Positions 30,987 through 39,310 of a DNA stretch of 64,000 nucleotides are shown piece after piece. Source of the stretch: Ochrobactrum sp. Q0168 (GTDB lineage: Bacteria > Pseudomonadota > Alphaproteobacteria > Rhizobiales > Rhizobiaceae); the NCBI RefSeq assembly GCF_016427605.1, contig NZ_JAELXQ010000015.1, positions 35,085-99,084 of the forward strand, written 5' to 3'. The position numbers and the translations under genes are program-made. The notes under the pieces were generated by a model that was not told where the DNA came from, searched no databases, and was given only the letters and a program-made list of their open reading frames with translations. Each line of letters begins with the position of its first letter. Positions within the stretch are counted from its first letter, which is position 1.

Positions 30987-31221
30987 AAATCCGTACCATG
31001 AAATTGTCCAGCGAGTCGGCAACCGGAGGCGGATGATTATTGCCATCTTGCAAACACGGTTCAAAATCACCGCTGGCGAGCTTTCGGCACAGTTCAATAC
31101 GACCGATCGAACGATCTATCGCGATATTTCTGCGCTGCGAGGCGCGGGCTATCCAATACTTGGCGAAGCGGGCGTCGGCTACATTCTGCGAGGGAATGAT
31201 GCAGGAGGCTCAAATGTTTAA
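30970..31221 (+). CDS. Winged-helix DNA-binding protein (HTH_11/DeoR type), 83 aa
   Basis: ATG 30970 or the next codon (30973), both inside the previous small gene. HTH_11 pattern: RMIIAILQTRFKITAGELSA, then QFNTTDRTIYRDISALRGAG, then YPILGEAGVGYIL; the recognition helix is TTDRTIYRDISALR. Such modules are common in YafY/DeoR regulators; this one has no ligand domain. Next to the AlpA gene, it may help control integration/excision. Confidence 0.75.
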   Translation: MMPGPENPYHEIVQRVGNRRRMIIAILQTRFKITAGELSAQFNTTDRTIYRDISALRGAGYPILGEAGVGYILRGNDAGGSNV

Positions 31222-31405
31222 TAGCGAATCGACACGATTAATGCCCCTGCAAGAGGTAATGAAAGTAACCGGCATCGCCAGAGCAACGATCTATAAGAAG
31301 ATCAATGAGGGCAGCTTTCCCAAAGCAGTCAAACTTAGTTCCACCTGTGTTCGATGGCGTTCAGACGAGATCCAACAGTGGATCGAAGAACTGCCAAGGC
31401 ATTAG
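31214..31405 (+). CDS. AlpA-family excisionase-like DNA-binding protein, 63 aa
   Basis: AGGAGG lies before ATG 31214. LMPLQEVMKVTGIARATIYK, then KINEGSFPKAVKLSSTCVRW and RSDEIQQWIEEL, is the complete AlpA/MerR-like winged HTH. AlpA proteins act as recombination directionality factors or activators of integrase. It is the last rightward gene, facing the integrase, the usual place for xis. Overlaps the upstream gene by eight bases. Confidence 0.88.
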   Translation: MFNSESTRLMPLQEVMKVTGIARATIYKKINEGSFPKAVKLSSTCVRWRSDEIQQWIEELPRH

Positions 31406-31431
31406 AGAGCGGGGGAACCCGCTCTTTTCTT
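31406..31431. terminator. Terminator between excisionase-like gene and integrase
   Basis: AGAGCGGG-ggaa-CCCGCTCT followed by TTTCTT on the plus strand; the stem overlaps the integrase stop region and separates the two convergent units. Confidence 0.8.
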
Positions 31432-32707
31432 ATTCGCCTATTTCGCCAAATATTGTCGGAGCTGACCGCCTACGTCCGCCGAGAAGATCGGCGGCAGGTA
31501 ACGCACCTTCTAACAACTTATCGGCCCATATCTGCGCCAGCTCAGAGCGGCGCGCCATGTGTTGCGCTCGATTGTATGCGGCCTCGACCTTGTCCTTCGG
31601 CTTATGTGCCAGCATGGCGTCGATAACGAACCTATCCGCGGGAAACTCTTCATTCATAACGGTCGAAAAAGTGGACCGCCAGCCATGCGGCACATGCCTT
31701 TGAGGAAACCCGGCCCGATTGAGAAGGTATCCAAGCGCGTTCTCACTCATTGGTTTGTGTGCATGCCGCGCGTTCGGAAATACATAGGGCCCCTTTCCGG
31801 TCAAAGTATGCACCGCCTTGAGCGTTTCCAAAGCTTGGCGCGATAGCGGAACCTCGTGATCGTTGCGATCATCATCCTTCATCGCTTTGCGCAACTTCAT
31901 CCGCGCTGCCGGGATCCTCCATATTGGTTTCTCCGGATCCACGTCAGCCAACTCATCCCACCGCGTGGTAATCAAAGTGCCAGGGCGAACAACAGTCAGC
32001 GCGAGCAACCGCATGGCAAGCCGCGTAACGGGATGTGCAGGCTCACGATCGAGCGCTGCAATTATCTCTCGCGCCTCAGCCAATGTCGCGACGGCGGGCT
32101 GGCGACCTTTTTGGATCGGCGTGAGTGCTTTTTGAACGATTGCCGCAGGATCAGTCAAACCTTTGCCGCTAGCGATGGCGAAAACAAACACAGCAGACAT
32201 GCGCTGCCGAACTCTATGTGCCGTCTCGATAGCTGGTCGTTTTTCGATCTTTCTGAGCACTTCAAGCACATCAGGCGGAGTGATGTCGTTTATCGAGGCT
32301 GAACCGAGATCAGGAAAGACGTCCCTCTCCAGACTGGTAATCACGTCATCCGCGTGCCGTTCGACCCAAGATGATTTCTGCAGTTCGAACCAGTCTCGCG
32401 CCACCCTCTCAAAAGTGTTTGCGTCGGGATCTGGCGGCCCTGCTTTTAGTTTCCGTTTTTCTACAGCCGGATCTTTTCCAGCCTTGACCAGCTTCCGCGC
32501 CTCATCGCGAAGCTGCCTAGCTTCCGCGAGCGAAACTTCGGGATATGAATCGAATGAAAGCACTTTGGGTTTACCGGCAAACCGATATCGGAAGCGCCAG
32601 ACCTTTGAGCCAGCAGGGGTCACGAAAATGGATAGCCCGCTGGAATCGGTCAGATGATAACCTTTATCGCCCGCCCTCGCTTTTTTTATGGCCGTATCCG
32701 TAAGCAT
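31430..32707 (-). CDS. int: Tyrosine recombinase, P4-type phage integrase
   Basis: 425 residues from ATG 32707 (GGGAGG upstream). N-terminal DUF4102-type arm-binding domain: MLTDTAIKKARAGDKGYHLT, then SGLSIFVTPAGSKVWRFRYR. Middle SAM-like core-binding domain (TFERVARDWFELQKSSWVER). The catalytic domain has Arg in LTVVRPGTLITTRWDEL, H-x-x-R as HGWRSTF, LAHKPKDKVEAAYNR with the last His and the Tyr nucleophile. It would insert the phage at the tRNA-Ser gene 190 bases away. Confidence 0.95.
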   Translation of the reverse strand: MLTDTAIKKARAGDKGYHLTDSSGLSIFVTPAGSKVWRFRYRFAGKPKVLSFDSYPEVSLAEARQLRDEARKLVKAGKDPAVEKRKLKAGPPDPDANTFERVARDWFELQKSSWVERHADDVITSLERDVFPDLGSASINDITPPDVLEVLRKIEKRPAIETAHRVRQRMSAVFVFAIASGKGLTDPAAIVQKALTPIQKGRQPAVATLAEAREIIAALDREPAHPVTRLAMRLLALTVVRPGTLITTRWDELADVDPEKPIWRIPAARMKLRKAMKDDDRNDHEVPLSRQALETLKAVHTLTGKGPYVFPNARHAHKPMSENALGYLLNRAGFPQRHVPHGWRSTFSTVMNEEFPADRFVIDAMLAHKPKDKVEAAYNRAQHMARRSELAQIWADKLLEGALPAADLLGGRRRSAPTIFGEIGE

Positions 32708-32723
32708 TTGCCCTCCCAGACCG

Positions 32724-32788
32724 TATACACATCTCGCTGGGCGCGATGTACACATTTCCGAAAGCTGCTATACACATCATATACACAT
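32724..32788. repeat. Four direct repeats TATACACAT-type, likely integrase arm sites
   Basis: TATACACAT at 32724-32732, 32769-32777 and 32780-32788, plus TGTACACAT at 32747-32755, all in the same orientation, between int start and the tRNA. This is where arm-type integrase or excisionase sites are expected. Confidence 0.75.
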
Positions 32789-32899
32789 AATGCGAAGCTG
32801 GGCGTGGCTGGCAGTAGATCGCGCTGGACAAAGCAATGGGCAGAAAAGCCCAGATTTGCAAGAGAAATAGCTCTCCAAAGCGGATTGTGGATTGAGATA

Positions 32900-32945
32900 T
32901 GGCGGAGGGGGTGGGATTCGAACCCACGGTACAGTCTCCTGCACG
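32900..32945. other. Putative right attachment site (attR) in the tRNA-Ser 3' part
   Basis: The prophage right end meets the 3' end of the tRNA-Ser gene, with int adjacent. The core would be identical to the left end outside the window, so its exact length cannot be read here. Confidence 0.5.
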
Positions 32946-32989
32946 CCGGTTTTCAAGACCGGTGCCTTAAACCGCTCGGCCACCCCTCC
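32900..32989 (-). tRNA. tRNA-Ser(TGA)
   Basis: 90-nt class II tRNA. Acceptor GGAGGGG/CCCCTCC, discriminator G and encoded CCA; D arm begins GGCCGAGCGG; anticodon loop CTTGAAA gives TGA; a long variable arm (GTGCAGGAGACTGTACC) follows; T arm GTGGG-TTCGAAT-CCCAC. It is the integration target. Confidence 0.95.
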
Positions 32990-33148
32990 AAGTGATTGTA
33001 ATACCTTCTTTTCCCTCAGTGGGAAAAGCAGCAAATCATCGATTGCCAACCAATCACTCAACGGGTGACTTCTTAGCAGCTTTTATCGCCGCGTCAACTT
33101 GATCGCGACCGTTCTGTACGATCTCTCAGGGGCAGCAAATTTAGAAAA

Positions 33149-33181
33149 CAAAAAAGGCCGGGGCGAAAACGCACCGACCTT
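33149..33181 (-). terminator. Terminator-like hairpin in host intergenic stretch
   Basis: On the minus strand AAGGTCGGTGCG-tttt-CGCCCCGGCC followed by a T-run. The 492 bases between the tRNA and 33482 show no convincing gene; what transcript ends here is unclear, perhaps a small RNA. Confidence 0.5.
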
Positions 33182-33481
33182 CCTGATCCATCGCTTTCCT
33201 ACCAGTGCCAGTACATCCGTGGTCAAAAGCATCAAACGATGGCGACAATAGCGAGCAACAGACGCGTCCAGCGCTCTTAAGCTATGCCGATGACAGCGAT
33301 ATAGGTGGGCAATGTGTTCAAAACAAGTCCGCATTGGAAAATAATATCGCCGCGCTTAACGCTGCATCGCCAATAATTATTCAATTGACCAATTCCACCA
33401 AAATTATAACAGTTCTAGGGTTGCTCTCATCGTTAATGAGACGTAAACTTGAGTTGAATTATCATCATAATAAGGAAAGCC

Positions 33482-33940
33482 ATGAGCCTGGAATCCGTAA
33501 AGGCATTTTTTGCTGACAAGGCGCCCGAAGTCGAAGTCATCGAATTGCCAACGAGCACCGCCACTGTCGCCTTGGCTGCAGAAGCGCACGGCGTGGAACC
33601 CGGCCAAATCGCGAAAACGCTTTCCTTTTCAGCTAAGGACCAGACAATCCTCGTTGTCACACGCGGCGACGCGCGTATCGACAATCGCAAGTTCAAGGAT
33701 CGCTTCGGCACCAAGCCACGTATGCTGGATGCCGACACCGTGCTGGCTGAAACCAGCCACCCGGTTGGCGGCGTGTGCCCTTTCGGCCTACCGAGCGCGC
33801 TTCCCGTCTATTGCGATGTTTCGCTGAAAGCGTTCGAGGAAGTGGTTCCGGCAGCGGGAGCAACCAACAGCGCGGTTCGTATTGCGCCCGACAGGATGGC
33901 AGCTTTGGTGACCGCAGAGTGGATCGACGTTTGCCAGTAA
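33482..33940 (+). CDS. YbaK/EbsC-type aminoacyl-tRNA deacylase
   Basis: 152 residues with TAAGGAAAGCC right before the ATG. Family marks: IELPTSTATVALAAEAHGVE, PGQIAKTLSFSAKD, KFGTKPRML-like segment DRFGTKPRMLDADTVLAETS, HPVGGVCPFGLPSALPVYCD and the last NSAVRIAPDRM. Such free-standing editing domains hydrolyse mischarged tRNA (Cys-tRNAPro type). First host gene past the integrated phage. No cotranscribed partner. Confidence 0.9.
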   Translation: MSLESVKAFFADKAPEVEVIELPTSTATVALAAEAHGVEPGQIAKTLSFSAKDQTILVVTRGDARIDNRKFKDRFGTKPRMLDADTVLAETSHPVGGVCPFGLPSALPVYCDVSLKAFEEVVPAAGATNSAVRIAPDRMAALVTAEWIDVCQ

Positions 33941-34029
33941 TATGCAAGCCGAACACGGGAGGGCTTGCAATCAGCAAAAATACGACTCGTTTTTTCCACT
34001 TTAAATGTGGGAAAAGACCTTCTATATAT

Positions 34030-34044
34030 TAAGAACGATTCTAA
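34030..34044. promoter_or_regulatory. ICE-like (Irr) box upstream of rirA
   Basis: TAAGAACGATTCTAA matches the perfect box near bfd (TTAGAATGATTCTAA) at 13 of 15 positions. It lies about 190 bases before rirA. Confidence 0.65.
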
Positions 34045-34235
34045 ACTGGCCTATCAATGAAATCCGGTTTCCATGAAAAAGCCATGAGCGGAGAGTGTTC
34101 TCGACGCGGGCTTTGTGGAGTTCAAACCGAAATTTCAGTCCAGATTTTTGGAAGCGGAATATCAAGAGCGAGGGCATTTTCCGACCTGACCTGGTCGGGT
34201 TTGAAAATGCTCTGGACGTGCTGAAAGGAACTGTC

Positions 34236-34697
34236 ATGCGCCTTACTCGCCAGACGAATTATGCCGTTCGGATACTCATGTACTGTGCCGCGAATGAAGG
34301 CAAGCTGAGCCGCATTCCGGAAATCGCTCGCGCTTATAGCGTTTCGGAACTGTTTCTTTTCAAGATTTTGCAGCCGCTCGTGGAAAACGGGCTGGTTGAA
34401 ACCGTGCGCGGTCGCAATGGCGGCGTGCGCCTTGGCCGTGCGGCCAACGATATCAGTCTGTTCGATGTTGTACGCGTCACCGAAGAAAACTTCGCAATGG
34501 CCGAGTGCTTCGAAAACGATGCAACCGAGTGCCCATTGGTCGATAGCTGCGCCCTGAACTCGGCGCTGCGTGAAGCGCTCAACGCCTTCTTCGGCGTCTT
34601 GATGAAATATAGCATTTCCGATCTGGTAAAAGCCCGTCCAAATGTGCGGGCACTGCTGGGTCTTGATGAGATGGAAGAACAGCGCGTCGCGAGCTAA
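34236..34697 (+). CDS. rirA: RirA, Rrf2-family iron-responsive regulator
   Basis: 153 residues from ATG 34236 (GAAAGGA before it); the longer frame upstream lacks conserved content. MRLTRQTNYAVRILMYCAAN is the usual start of rhizobial RirA. The winged HTH follows (SVSELFLFKILQPLVENGLV). Three cysteines, 91, 99 and 105 in AECFENDATECPLVDSCAL, are the iron-sulfur ligands that sense iron. In Rhizobiales RirA represses uptake genes when iron is plentiful; the haem uptake cluster lies next door on the opposite strand. An ICE-like box upstream suggests control by Irr as well. Confidence 0.93.
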   Translation: MRLTRQTNYAVRILMYCAANEGKLSRIPEIARAYSVSELFLFKILQPLVENGLVETVRGRNGGVRLGRAANDISLFDVVRVTEENFAMAECFENDATECPLVDSCALNSALREALNAFFGVLMKYSISDLVKARPNVRALLGLDEMEEQRVAS

Positions 34698-34720
34698 TCC
34701 TGCGGCAGTGTGAGAAACAA

Positions 34721-34747
34721 AAGGTCCGGTGAAAACCGCACCTTTTT
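34721..34747. terminator. Terminator between rirA and hmuV
   Basis: AAGGTCCGGT-gaaa-ACCGCACCTT stem (one mismatch) and T-run on the plus strand; A-run on the left gives possible bidirectional use for convergent rirA and hmuV. Confidence 0.7.
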
Positions 34748-34761
34748 TAATGTGTCTGCTT

Positions 34762-35565
34762 TTATTCGGCGGCGGCGCGATAGGCCGATTGCGGCAGCAC
34801 GAAGGGCACACCACGCGCAGGCGGCACTCCTACCCGCAGCGCGCATTCATAAACCCGCTCCAGCCGCTCATCGGTCAGTGCCTCCTGTGGCGTGCCGATC
34901 GTGTCGAGCCTGCCCTGACACATGACCGCGATCCGGTCGGCGAACATGGCCGTCAGATTGAGATCATGCAGAATGGCGATCACGCCGCCGCCTTCTGCAG
35001 CAAAATCCCGCGCGATTTCCATCACGACGATCTGGTGCCTGATATCGAGGCTCGAGATCGGCTCATCCAGAAAAAGATAACGCGCGGAGCCATCAACGAC
35101 TGGCCTCCAGACCTGACAAAGCACGCGGGCAAGCTGCACCCGCTGCTGTTCGCCGCCCGAAAGCTCCTGATAGAGCCTGCCGCCGAAACCGCCAAGATCC
35201 ACGCGTTGCAAGGCAAGGTCGGGCAAGCCGGTTTGTAGATCGCGCGACAGGCCGCTGTAGCCGCCTGTCAAACCAAGGCCGACGATCTCGCGCACTGTGA
35301 ACGGAAAGGACAAGGCGCTGGCCTGCGGCAGCACCGCACGACGCGCCGCCATTTCCCATGGCTTGATATCCGCAAAGGACCGCCCATCCAGAAAGGCACC
35401 GCCCGTATAGGGCGCATCGCCCGACAGCGCGCGCAGGAGCGTCGTCTTGCCCGATCCGTTGGGACCGACAATTGCCGTCACCTCACCGGCGCGCGCCGTG
35501 AAATCGATATTCTCGATGATCGACTTACCCGAGAGACGAACGCTGAGTGACTTGGTTTCAATCAT
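34762..35565 (-). CDS. hmuV: Haem ABC transporter ATP-binding protein HmuV
   Basis: 267 residues from ATG 35565. ABC motifs in order: Walker A VGPNGSGKTTLL, Q-loop LPQASALSFPF, signature ELSGGEQQRVQLARVL, Walker B YLFLDEPISSLD, H-loop ILHDLN. HmuV-specific is the early EIVGLGLTGGYSG stretch. It drives haem import with HmuU and HmuT, whose genes precede it at close spacing. The last gene of the hmuPSTUV order. Confidence 0.95.
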   Translation of the reverse strand: MIETKSLSVRLSGKSIIENIDFTARAGEVTAIVGPNGSGKTTLLRALSGDAPYTGGAFLDGRSFADIKPWEMAARRAVLPQASALSFPFTVREIVGLGLTGGYSGLSRDLQTGLPDLALQRVDLGGFGGRLYQELSGGEQQRVQLARVLCQVWRPVVDGSARYLFLDEPISSLDIRHQIVVMEIARDFAAEGGGVIAILHDLNLTAMFADRIAVMCQGRLDTIGTPQEALTDERLERVYECALRVGVPPARGVPFVLPQSAYRAAAE

Positions 35566-35572
35566 GACAACC

Positions 35573-36712
35573 TCACAGATCAAGAAGGCCGCGCTGACGC
35601 AGCAATATCCAGAGGAAAAACGGCGCACCGCACATGGCGGTTATGATACCGATGGGCAGTTCCGCCGGTGCAACGATGGTGCGGCTGACCGCATCGGCAA
35701 GCAGAAGCAGAATAGCGCCCAGCAACGCCGACGCGGGCAGAAGATAGCGATGATCCGGGCCGATGCTGAGACGCAACATATGTGGCACCACGATTCCGAT
35801 AAAACCGATGCCACCGGCTACCGCAACTGTCGCGCCGGTGGCCGCAGCAACGGTGACGATGGCGACATTCTTGATGCGCTGCACCTGAATGCCGAGATGT
35901 CCAGCAGCAGCTTCACCCAGTGCAAGCGCGTTAAGACCACGCGCCAGCATTGGCGCAGCAATCAGCACCACCGCGATGATTGGCCCGGCAGCACCAATCT
36001 TGCTCCAGGTCGCGCCCGCAAGCGAACCAAGCCCCCAGAAAGTCAAATCCCGCAACTGGCGGTCATCGGCCATATAGACCAGAACGCCGGTCGCAGCCCC
36101 CGCCAGCGCGCCAAGCGCAACGCCCGCCAAAAGCATGGTGGCAACCGATGTGCGCCCGCGACGCGTCGCAACCCGGTATAGCAACAAGGTTGTGGCAAGC
36201 CCGCCGAAGAAGGCCGCCAATGGCAGTGCGTAGATGCCAAGAACCGCGATAACCGGCGCCAGAACGCTGCCGCCGAGCACGATCATCGATACAGCGCCGA
36301 GACTGGCACCCGACGCTACACCCACCAGACCGGGATCAGCCAGCGGATTGCGAAATAGCCCCTGCATGACGGCACCGGACACGGCAAGTCCCGCACCGAT
36401 CAACATGCCGAGGATGATACGCGGCAGGCGGATTTCCATGATGATCAGATGATCACGCTGAAAGGTCTCCGCCCCCTCCCCGCTCACAAATCCACGCAGC
36501 AGCGTAAGAATGGAAGCATCCGAAGCACCAGCCGTAAGGCTGAACAGGGCTGTAAGACACAGCGCGACGCTGAGTACGACCAGCACAATGCGTGCGCGTT
36601 GCGTGCGATCCCCGACCTTCGCGCCGGTTGCGCCAGCGTTCTTCCGACTGTCTCCGGCTCGATGACGCATGGTGAAGGGCTCTCCGCCTGCCACACGACT
36701 TTGGCTGGTCAT
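35573..36712 (-). CDS. hmuU: Haem ABC transporter permease HmuU
   Basis: About 379 residues. ATG 36712 is preferred for AGGAAT upstream; ATG 36727 is also possible. FecCD/BtuC family: long hydrophilic start, then about ten membrane segments (IVLVVLSVALCLTALFSLTA at first), the RLPRIILGMLIGAGLAVSGA segment, NPLADPGLVGVASGASLGAV, and IGFIGIVVPHMLRL-type cytoplasmic loop that contacts the ATPase. It ends seven bases before hmuV begins. Confidence 0.94.
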   Translation of the reverse strand: MTSQSRVAGGEPFTMRHRAGDSRKNAGATGAKVGDRTQRARIVLVVLSVALCLTALFSLTAGASDASILTLLRGFVSGEGAETFQRDHLIIMEIRLPRIILGMLIGAGLAVSGAVMQGLFRNPLADPGLVGVASGASLGAVSMIVLGGSVLAPVIAVLGIYALPLAAFFGGLATTLLLYRVATRRGRTSVATMLLAGVALGALAGAATGVLVYMADDRQLRDLTFWGLGSLAGATWSKIGAAGPIIAVVLIAAPMLARGLNALALGEAAAGHLGIQVQRIKNVAIVTVAAATGATVAVAGGIGFIGIVVPHMLRLSIGPDHRYLLPASALLGAILLLLADAVSRTIVAPAELPIGIITAMCGAPFFLWILLRQRGLLDL

Positions 36713-36745
36713 TTGCTTATTCCTCATGTCGGATGCCTGATCCGA

Positions 36746-37639
36746 TTATTGTCCCGCTGGCGTATCGTAGAGTTTCGCCGACAATTCACGAATGGCAGCA
36801 CCCGTACGCGGGCCAAAGCCCAGCAGATAAAGCGCGTCCATGGCGACGACATTTTTGGCGCGTCCGGCAGGTGTGCTGGCAATTGCTGGATTTTTCAGAA
36901 GGTCATCCGGGCCAACACCATCGCCGCCGGTGTTCATCATCAAAATCATATCCGGTGCGGCCTTGCCGATAGCTTCATCGGTCAGCTGCTTGTAACCCGG
37001 ATATTCGGTAATGACGTTCACACCGCCTGCAAGCTTGATCATGCCGTCAGCCGCCGTCCCGGTTCCGGACGCCATCAGACGTCCGCTAGCGCCGTTCAAG
37101 ACGAACAACACCCGCTTGCGCTGTTCGTGCGCGCCGGCTGCCTTTTCTGCAGCCTGAAGATCGCCCGCGACTCTATCCGCCAGCACCTTGGCCTTGTCTT
37201 CAAGACCGAGCGCCTTGCCGACAGCCTCGATCTTCTCAATGACGCTTTCGCCGGTATAATCTTCCGGCACGATAACCATCGGCACGGAGGCTTTCTTCAA
37301 GACCTCCAGCGTGTCCTGCGGCCCACTGCCCTGGATGAGCAGAATGCCCGTCGGATTGACCGACAGCACCCCCTCCGGTGCAAGCTGGCGCATGTAACCG
37401 ACATCCGGCAATGCTTCCGCTGCCGCCGGATAGGTGCTGGTCTGGTCGCGTGCAACGAGCATCTTTTCCGCGCCAAGTGCATAGACGATCTCCGTCAGCG
37501 GCCCGCCGACAGAGACAATACGTGACGTATCGGCAAACCGTTCGACGGTATCGGCACCGGCAATGCCGATGCCCAGTGACCAAGCCATAGCGGCGACAGC
37601 GGCAACCCGCGTGAATCTTGCTGAAATGACAGACATCAT
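36746..37639 (-). CDS. hmuT: Periplasmic haem-binding protein HmuT
   Basis: 297 residues from ATG 37639 (a second ATG follows). Signal peptide FTRVAAVAAMAWSLGIGIAG ending ADT. Class III binding-protein fold: ADTSRIVSVGGPLTEIVYAL, DVGYMRQLAPEGVLSVNPTG, then LIQGSGPQDTLEVLKKASVP and a C-terminal MMNTGGDGVGPDDLLKNPAI. It picks up haem in the periplasm and gives it to HmuU. The Tyr in VGYMRQL is a candidate haem ligand. Overlap/short spacing with hmuS marks a single operon. Confidence 0.93.
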   Translation of the reverse strand: MMSVISARFTRVAAVAAMAWSLGIGIAGADTVERFADTSRIVSVGGPLTEIVYALGAEKMLVARDQTSTYPAAAEALPDVGYMRQLAPEGVLSVNPTGILLIQGSGPQDTLEVLKKASVPMVIVPEDYTGESVIEKIEAVGKALGLEDKAKVLADRVAGDLQAAEKAAGAHEQRKRVLFVLNGASGRLMASGTGTAADGMIKLAGGVNVITEYPGYKQLTDEAIGKAAPDMILMMNTGGDGVGPDDLLKNPAIASTPAGRAKNVVAMDALYLLGFGPRTGAAIRELSAKLYDTPAGQ

Positions 37640-37646
37640 GCGCGTC

Positions 37647-38723
37647 CTATGCAGCGGTTGACCGGGGAAGACGCGGCAGGTTTTCGACAATCATGCGCCA
37701 GTCGGCCAGTTCCGCCTCGCCTTCATGACGCTCGCCGAAGAACTGAACGATCAGTTCGCCATTGGCGTCATAAGCTTCCAGCGAGGTGACGTGACCGTCC
37801 TTGGTGGGCTTGCGCACGACCCATGCATCGGCAATGTGATCGATACGAAGATGCATGTGGAAGGTCGGATCGAGAACGTTCAGCCACGGACCCATCATCT
37901 TGATCTCATGGATCGGTCCAGTATGGATCTGGATGCAACCGCGATTGCCGACAAAGCACATGATCGGCAACTGCTGCTGTACGGCGTGATTCATCATCGC
38001 TTCCACGGATGAAAGATCAACGCGCCATGCAAAATCCTGTCCGGCAAGATGCACGGCCTGATGGCGGTCCACGCCAAAATCCTTCAGCAGCCCCATGAAC
38101 TGATGCACATCGGTCAAAGCGCTCCAGCGCTCGCGGAAGGCATCGGTATCGACAAGCGCGACATTGGCCTTTGCACCTTTCGGCGCAACCGCAGTCGTTT
38201 CAATAGAACCCGACTGATCATCAAGCAGAAGTTCGGTGATGAGCGCCTCATAGGCTTCAACATCGGATGCCGGTCGCAGATGAATCTTGTGCACCGCTTC
38301 GCCGGAAGCATCGAAGAACTGAAGGCTGCGCCGCACTTCCTCGCCGTCCTTCTTGCGAACCGCGAAACCATGCACCCAATGCTTCGGGAAAATACGCAGA
38401 TCAATCTGCTTTCCCAGCACTATTGACGCATGCGGTCCCCAAACGGCCGTTTCAAACGGTCCGATCTTTTCGTGCACGACGCTTTCATTGCGCGTCAGCG
38501 CCATAACCTCGCCGAGGCTCGAAGCGCGCTTGAGCAATGTCTCGACATCAGCACGAATGCGGCGGGCCGAGATGGCGGCATCGTCGCCCAGTCCGCAATG
38601 GGCAGCAACGAAATCGGCTTCAGAAATACCGAGGCTCTGCGCGAAATCGCGCTCGCGCGCCTTCAGGTTGTCCGCCCGTGCCTGGAGAATCTGTTCTGGG
38701 GAGGGCTTGGAATATTGCGTCAT
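37647..38723 (-). CDS. hmuS: Cytoplasmic haem-handling/degradation protein HmuS
   Basis: 358 residues with two similar halves, as in HemS/HmuS: first half HCGLGDDAAISARRIRADVE, then LMALTRNESVVHEKIGPFE-type region (AIN VALTRNESVVHEK), second half FRERWSALTDVHQFMGLLKD, FVGNRGCIQIHTGPIHEIKM and RIDHIADAWVVRKPTKDGHV, the haem-binding pocket with a conserved His. Binds haem after import and releases it or its iron. Between hmuT and hmuP in one operon. Confidence 0.95.
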   Translation of the reverse strand: MTQYSKPSPEQILQARADNLKARERDFAQSLGISEADFVAAHCGLGDDAAISARRIRADVETLLKRASSLGEVMALTRNESVVHEKIGPFETAVWGPHASIVLGKQIDLRIFPKHWVHGFAVRKKDGEEVRRSLQFFDASGEAVHKIHLRPASDVEAYEALITELLLDDQSGSIETTAVAPKGAKANVALVDTDAFRERWSALTDVHQFMGLLKDFGVDRHQAVHLAGQDFAWRVDLSSVEAMMNHAVQQQLPIMCFVGNRGCIQIHTGPIHEIKMMGPWLNVLDPTFHMHLRIDHIADAWVVRKPTKDGHVTSLEAYDANGELIVQFFGERHEGEAELADWRMIVENLPRLPRSTAA

Positions 38724-38734
38724 GAGAGTCTTGC

Positions 38735-39007
38735 CTACTTGTTCAAAATGAGCTTGCCTTGGCGGGTAATCTTGAGGCGATAGAGCGATCCGCCATGCTC
38801 TATCCCTACCTCGCGGGAGCCGTCGAAAAGTTCACGGCTGCCATAAGTCTTGATCTGCGCTTCCTTCAGAGTTGCGCGAATCGTCGGCGCGGCGCGTTCA
38901 CCGGCGGTATCGCCAGCTGAACCGTCGATCATGCGATTGGCAGAACGGTCGGCGGCGTGCCCGCGGGGCAAACGCACTTGCATGTCTATATGAATACGCC
39001 TGTTCAT
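38735..39007 (-). CDS. hmuP: HemP/HmuP small haem-uptake regulator
   Basis: 90 residues; AGGAAA just before ATG 39007. The C-terminal GGSLYRLKITRQGKLILNK is the HemP/HmuP signature. In Bradyrhizobium HmuP is needed to activate the haem receptor gene with Irr; a similar role is likely. The N-terminal 40 residues look disordered. First gene of the minus-strand operon and divergent from the receptor gene. Confidence 0.88.
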   Translation of the reverse strand: MNRRIHIDMQVRLPRGHAADRSANRMIDGSAGDTAGERAAPTIRATLKEAQIKTYGSRELFDGSREVGIEHGGSLYRLKITRQGKLILNK

Positions 39008-39222
39008 TTTCCTGCCTGCCTTTGACTTAAAAGCTTCGCTCGGAAGCCACGTTTTTCACAAAACGATATCCGCCTGTTGGTGACGAAATTGATTTGTTGA
39101 CATCGTTAGTCATGTTTACTAATCACTGCATTACTGGATTAATCGAGTCAAGTTTAAATCTCGCCCTTCCAGCGCAAGCCACGAAGAATTCGTCTTCGCC
39201 AGCCAGCCAAGCGGCTTTCATA

Positions 39223-39237
39223 TTGGAAGCATTCTAA
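39223..39237. promoter_or_regulatory. ICE-like box in the hmuP-bhuA divergent region
   Basis: TTGGAAGCATTCTAA, 12 of 15 matches to TTAGAATGATTCTAA. The 303-base gap between the divergent hmuP and bhuA genes holds this and A/T-rich promoter-like sequence. It is about 75 bases before the bhuA start. Confidence 0.55.
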
Positions 39238-39310
39238 ACAATTGAATTCTTAGGCTTTCCTGCCGGGACTCAGGTCGGTGGGAGCACACTTGCGCAGAGG
39301 AAATACAGCA

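Noticed and set aside
33083..33334. 83-codon minus-strand frame between tRNA-Ser and ybaK
   Set aside because: Overlaps a terminator-like hairpin, no ribosome site, arginine-rich random look.
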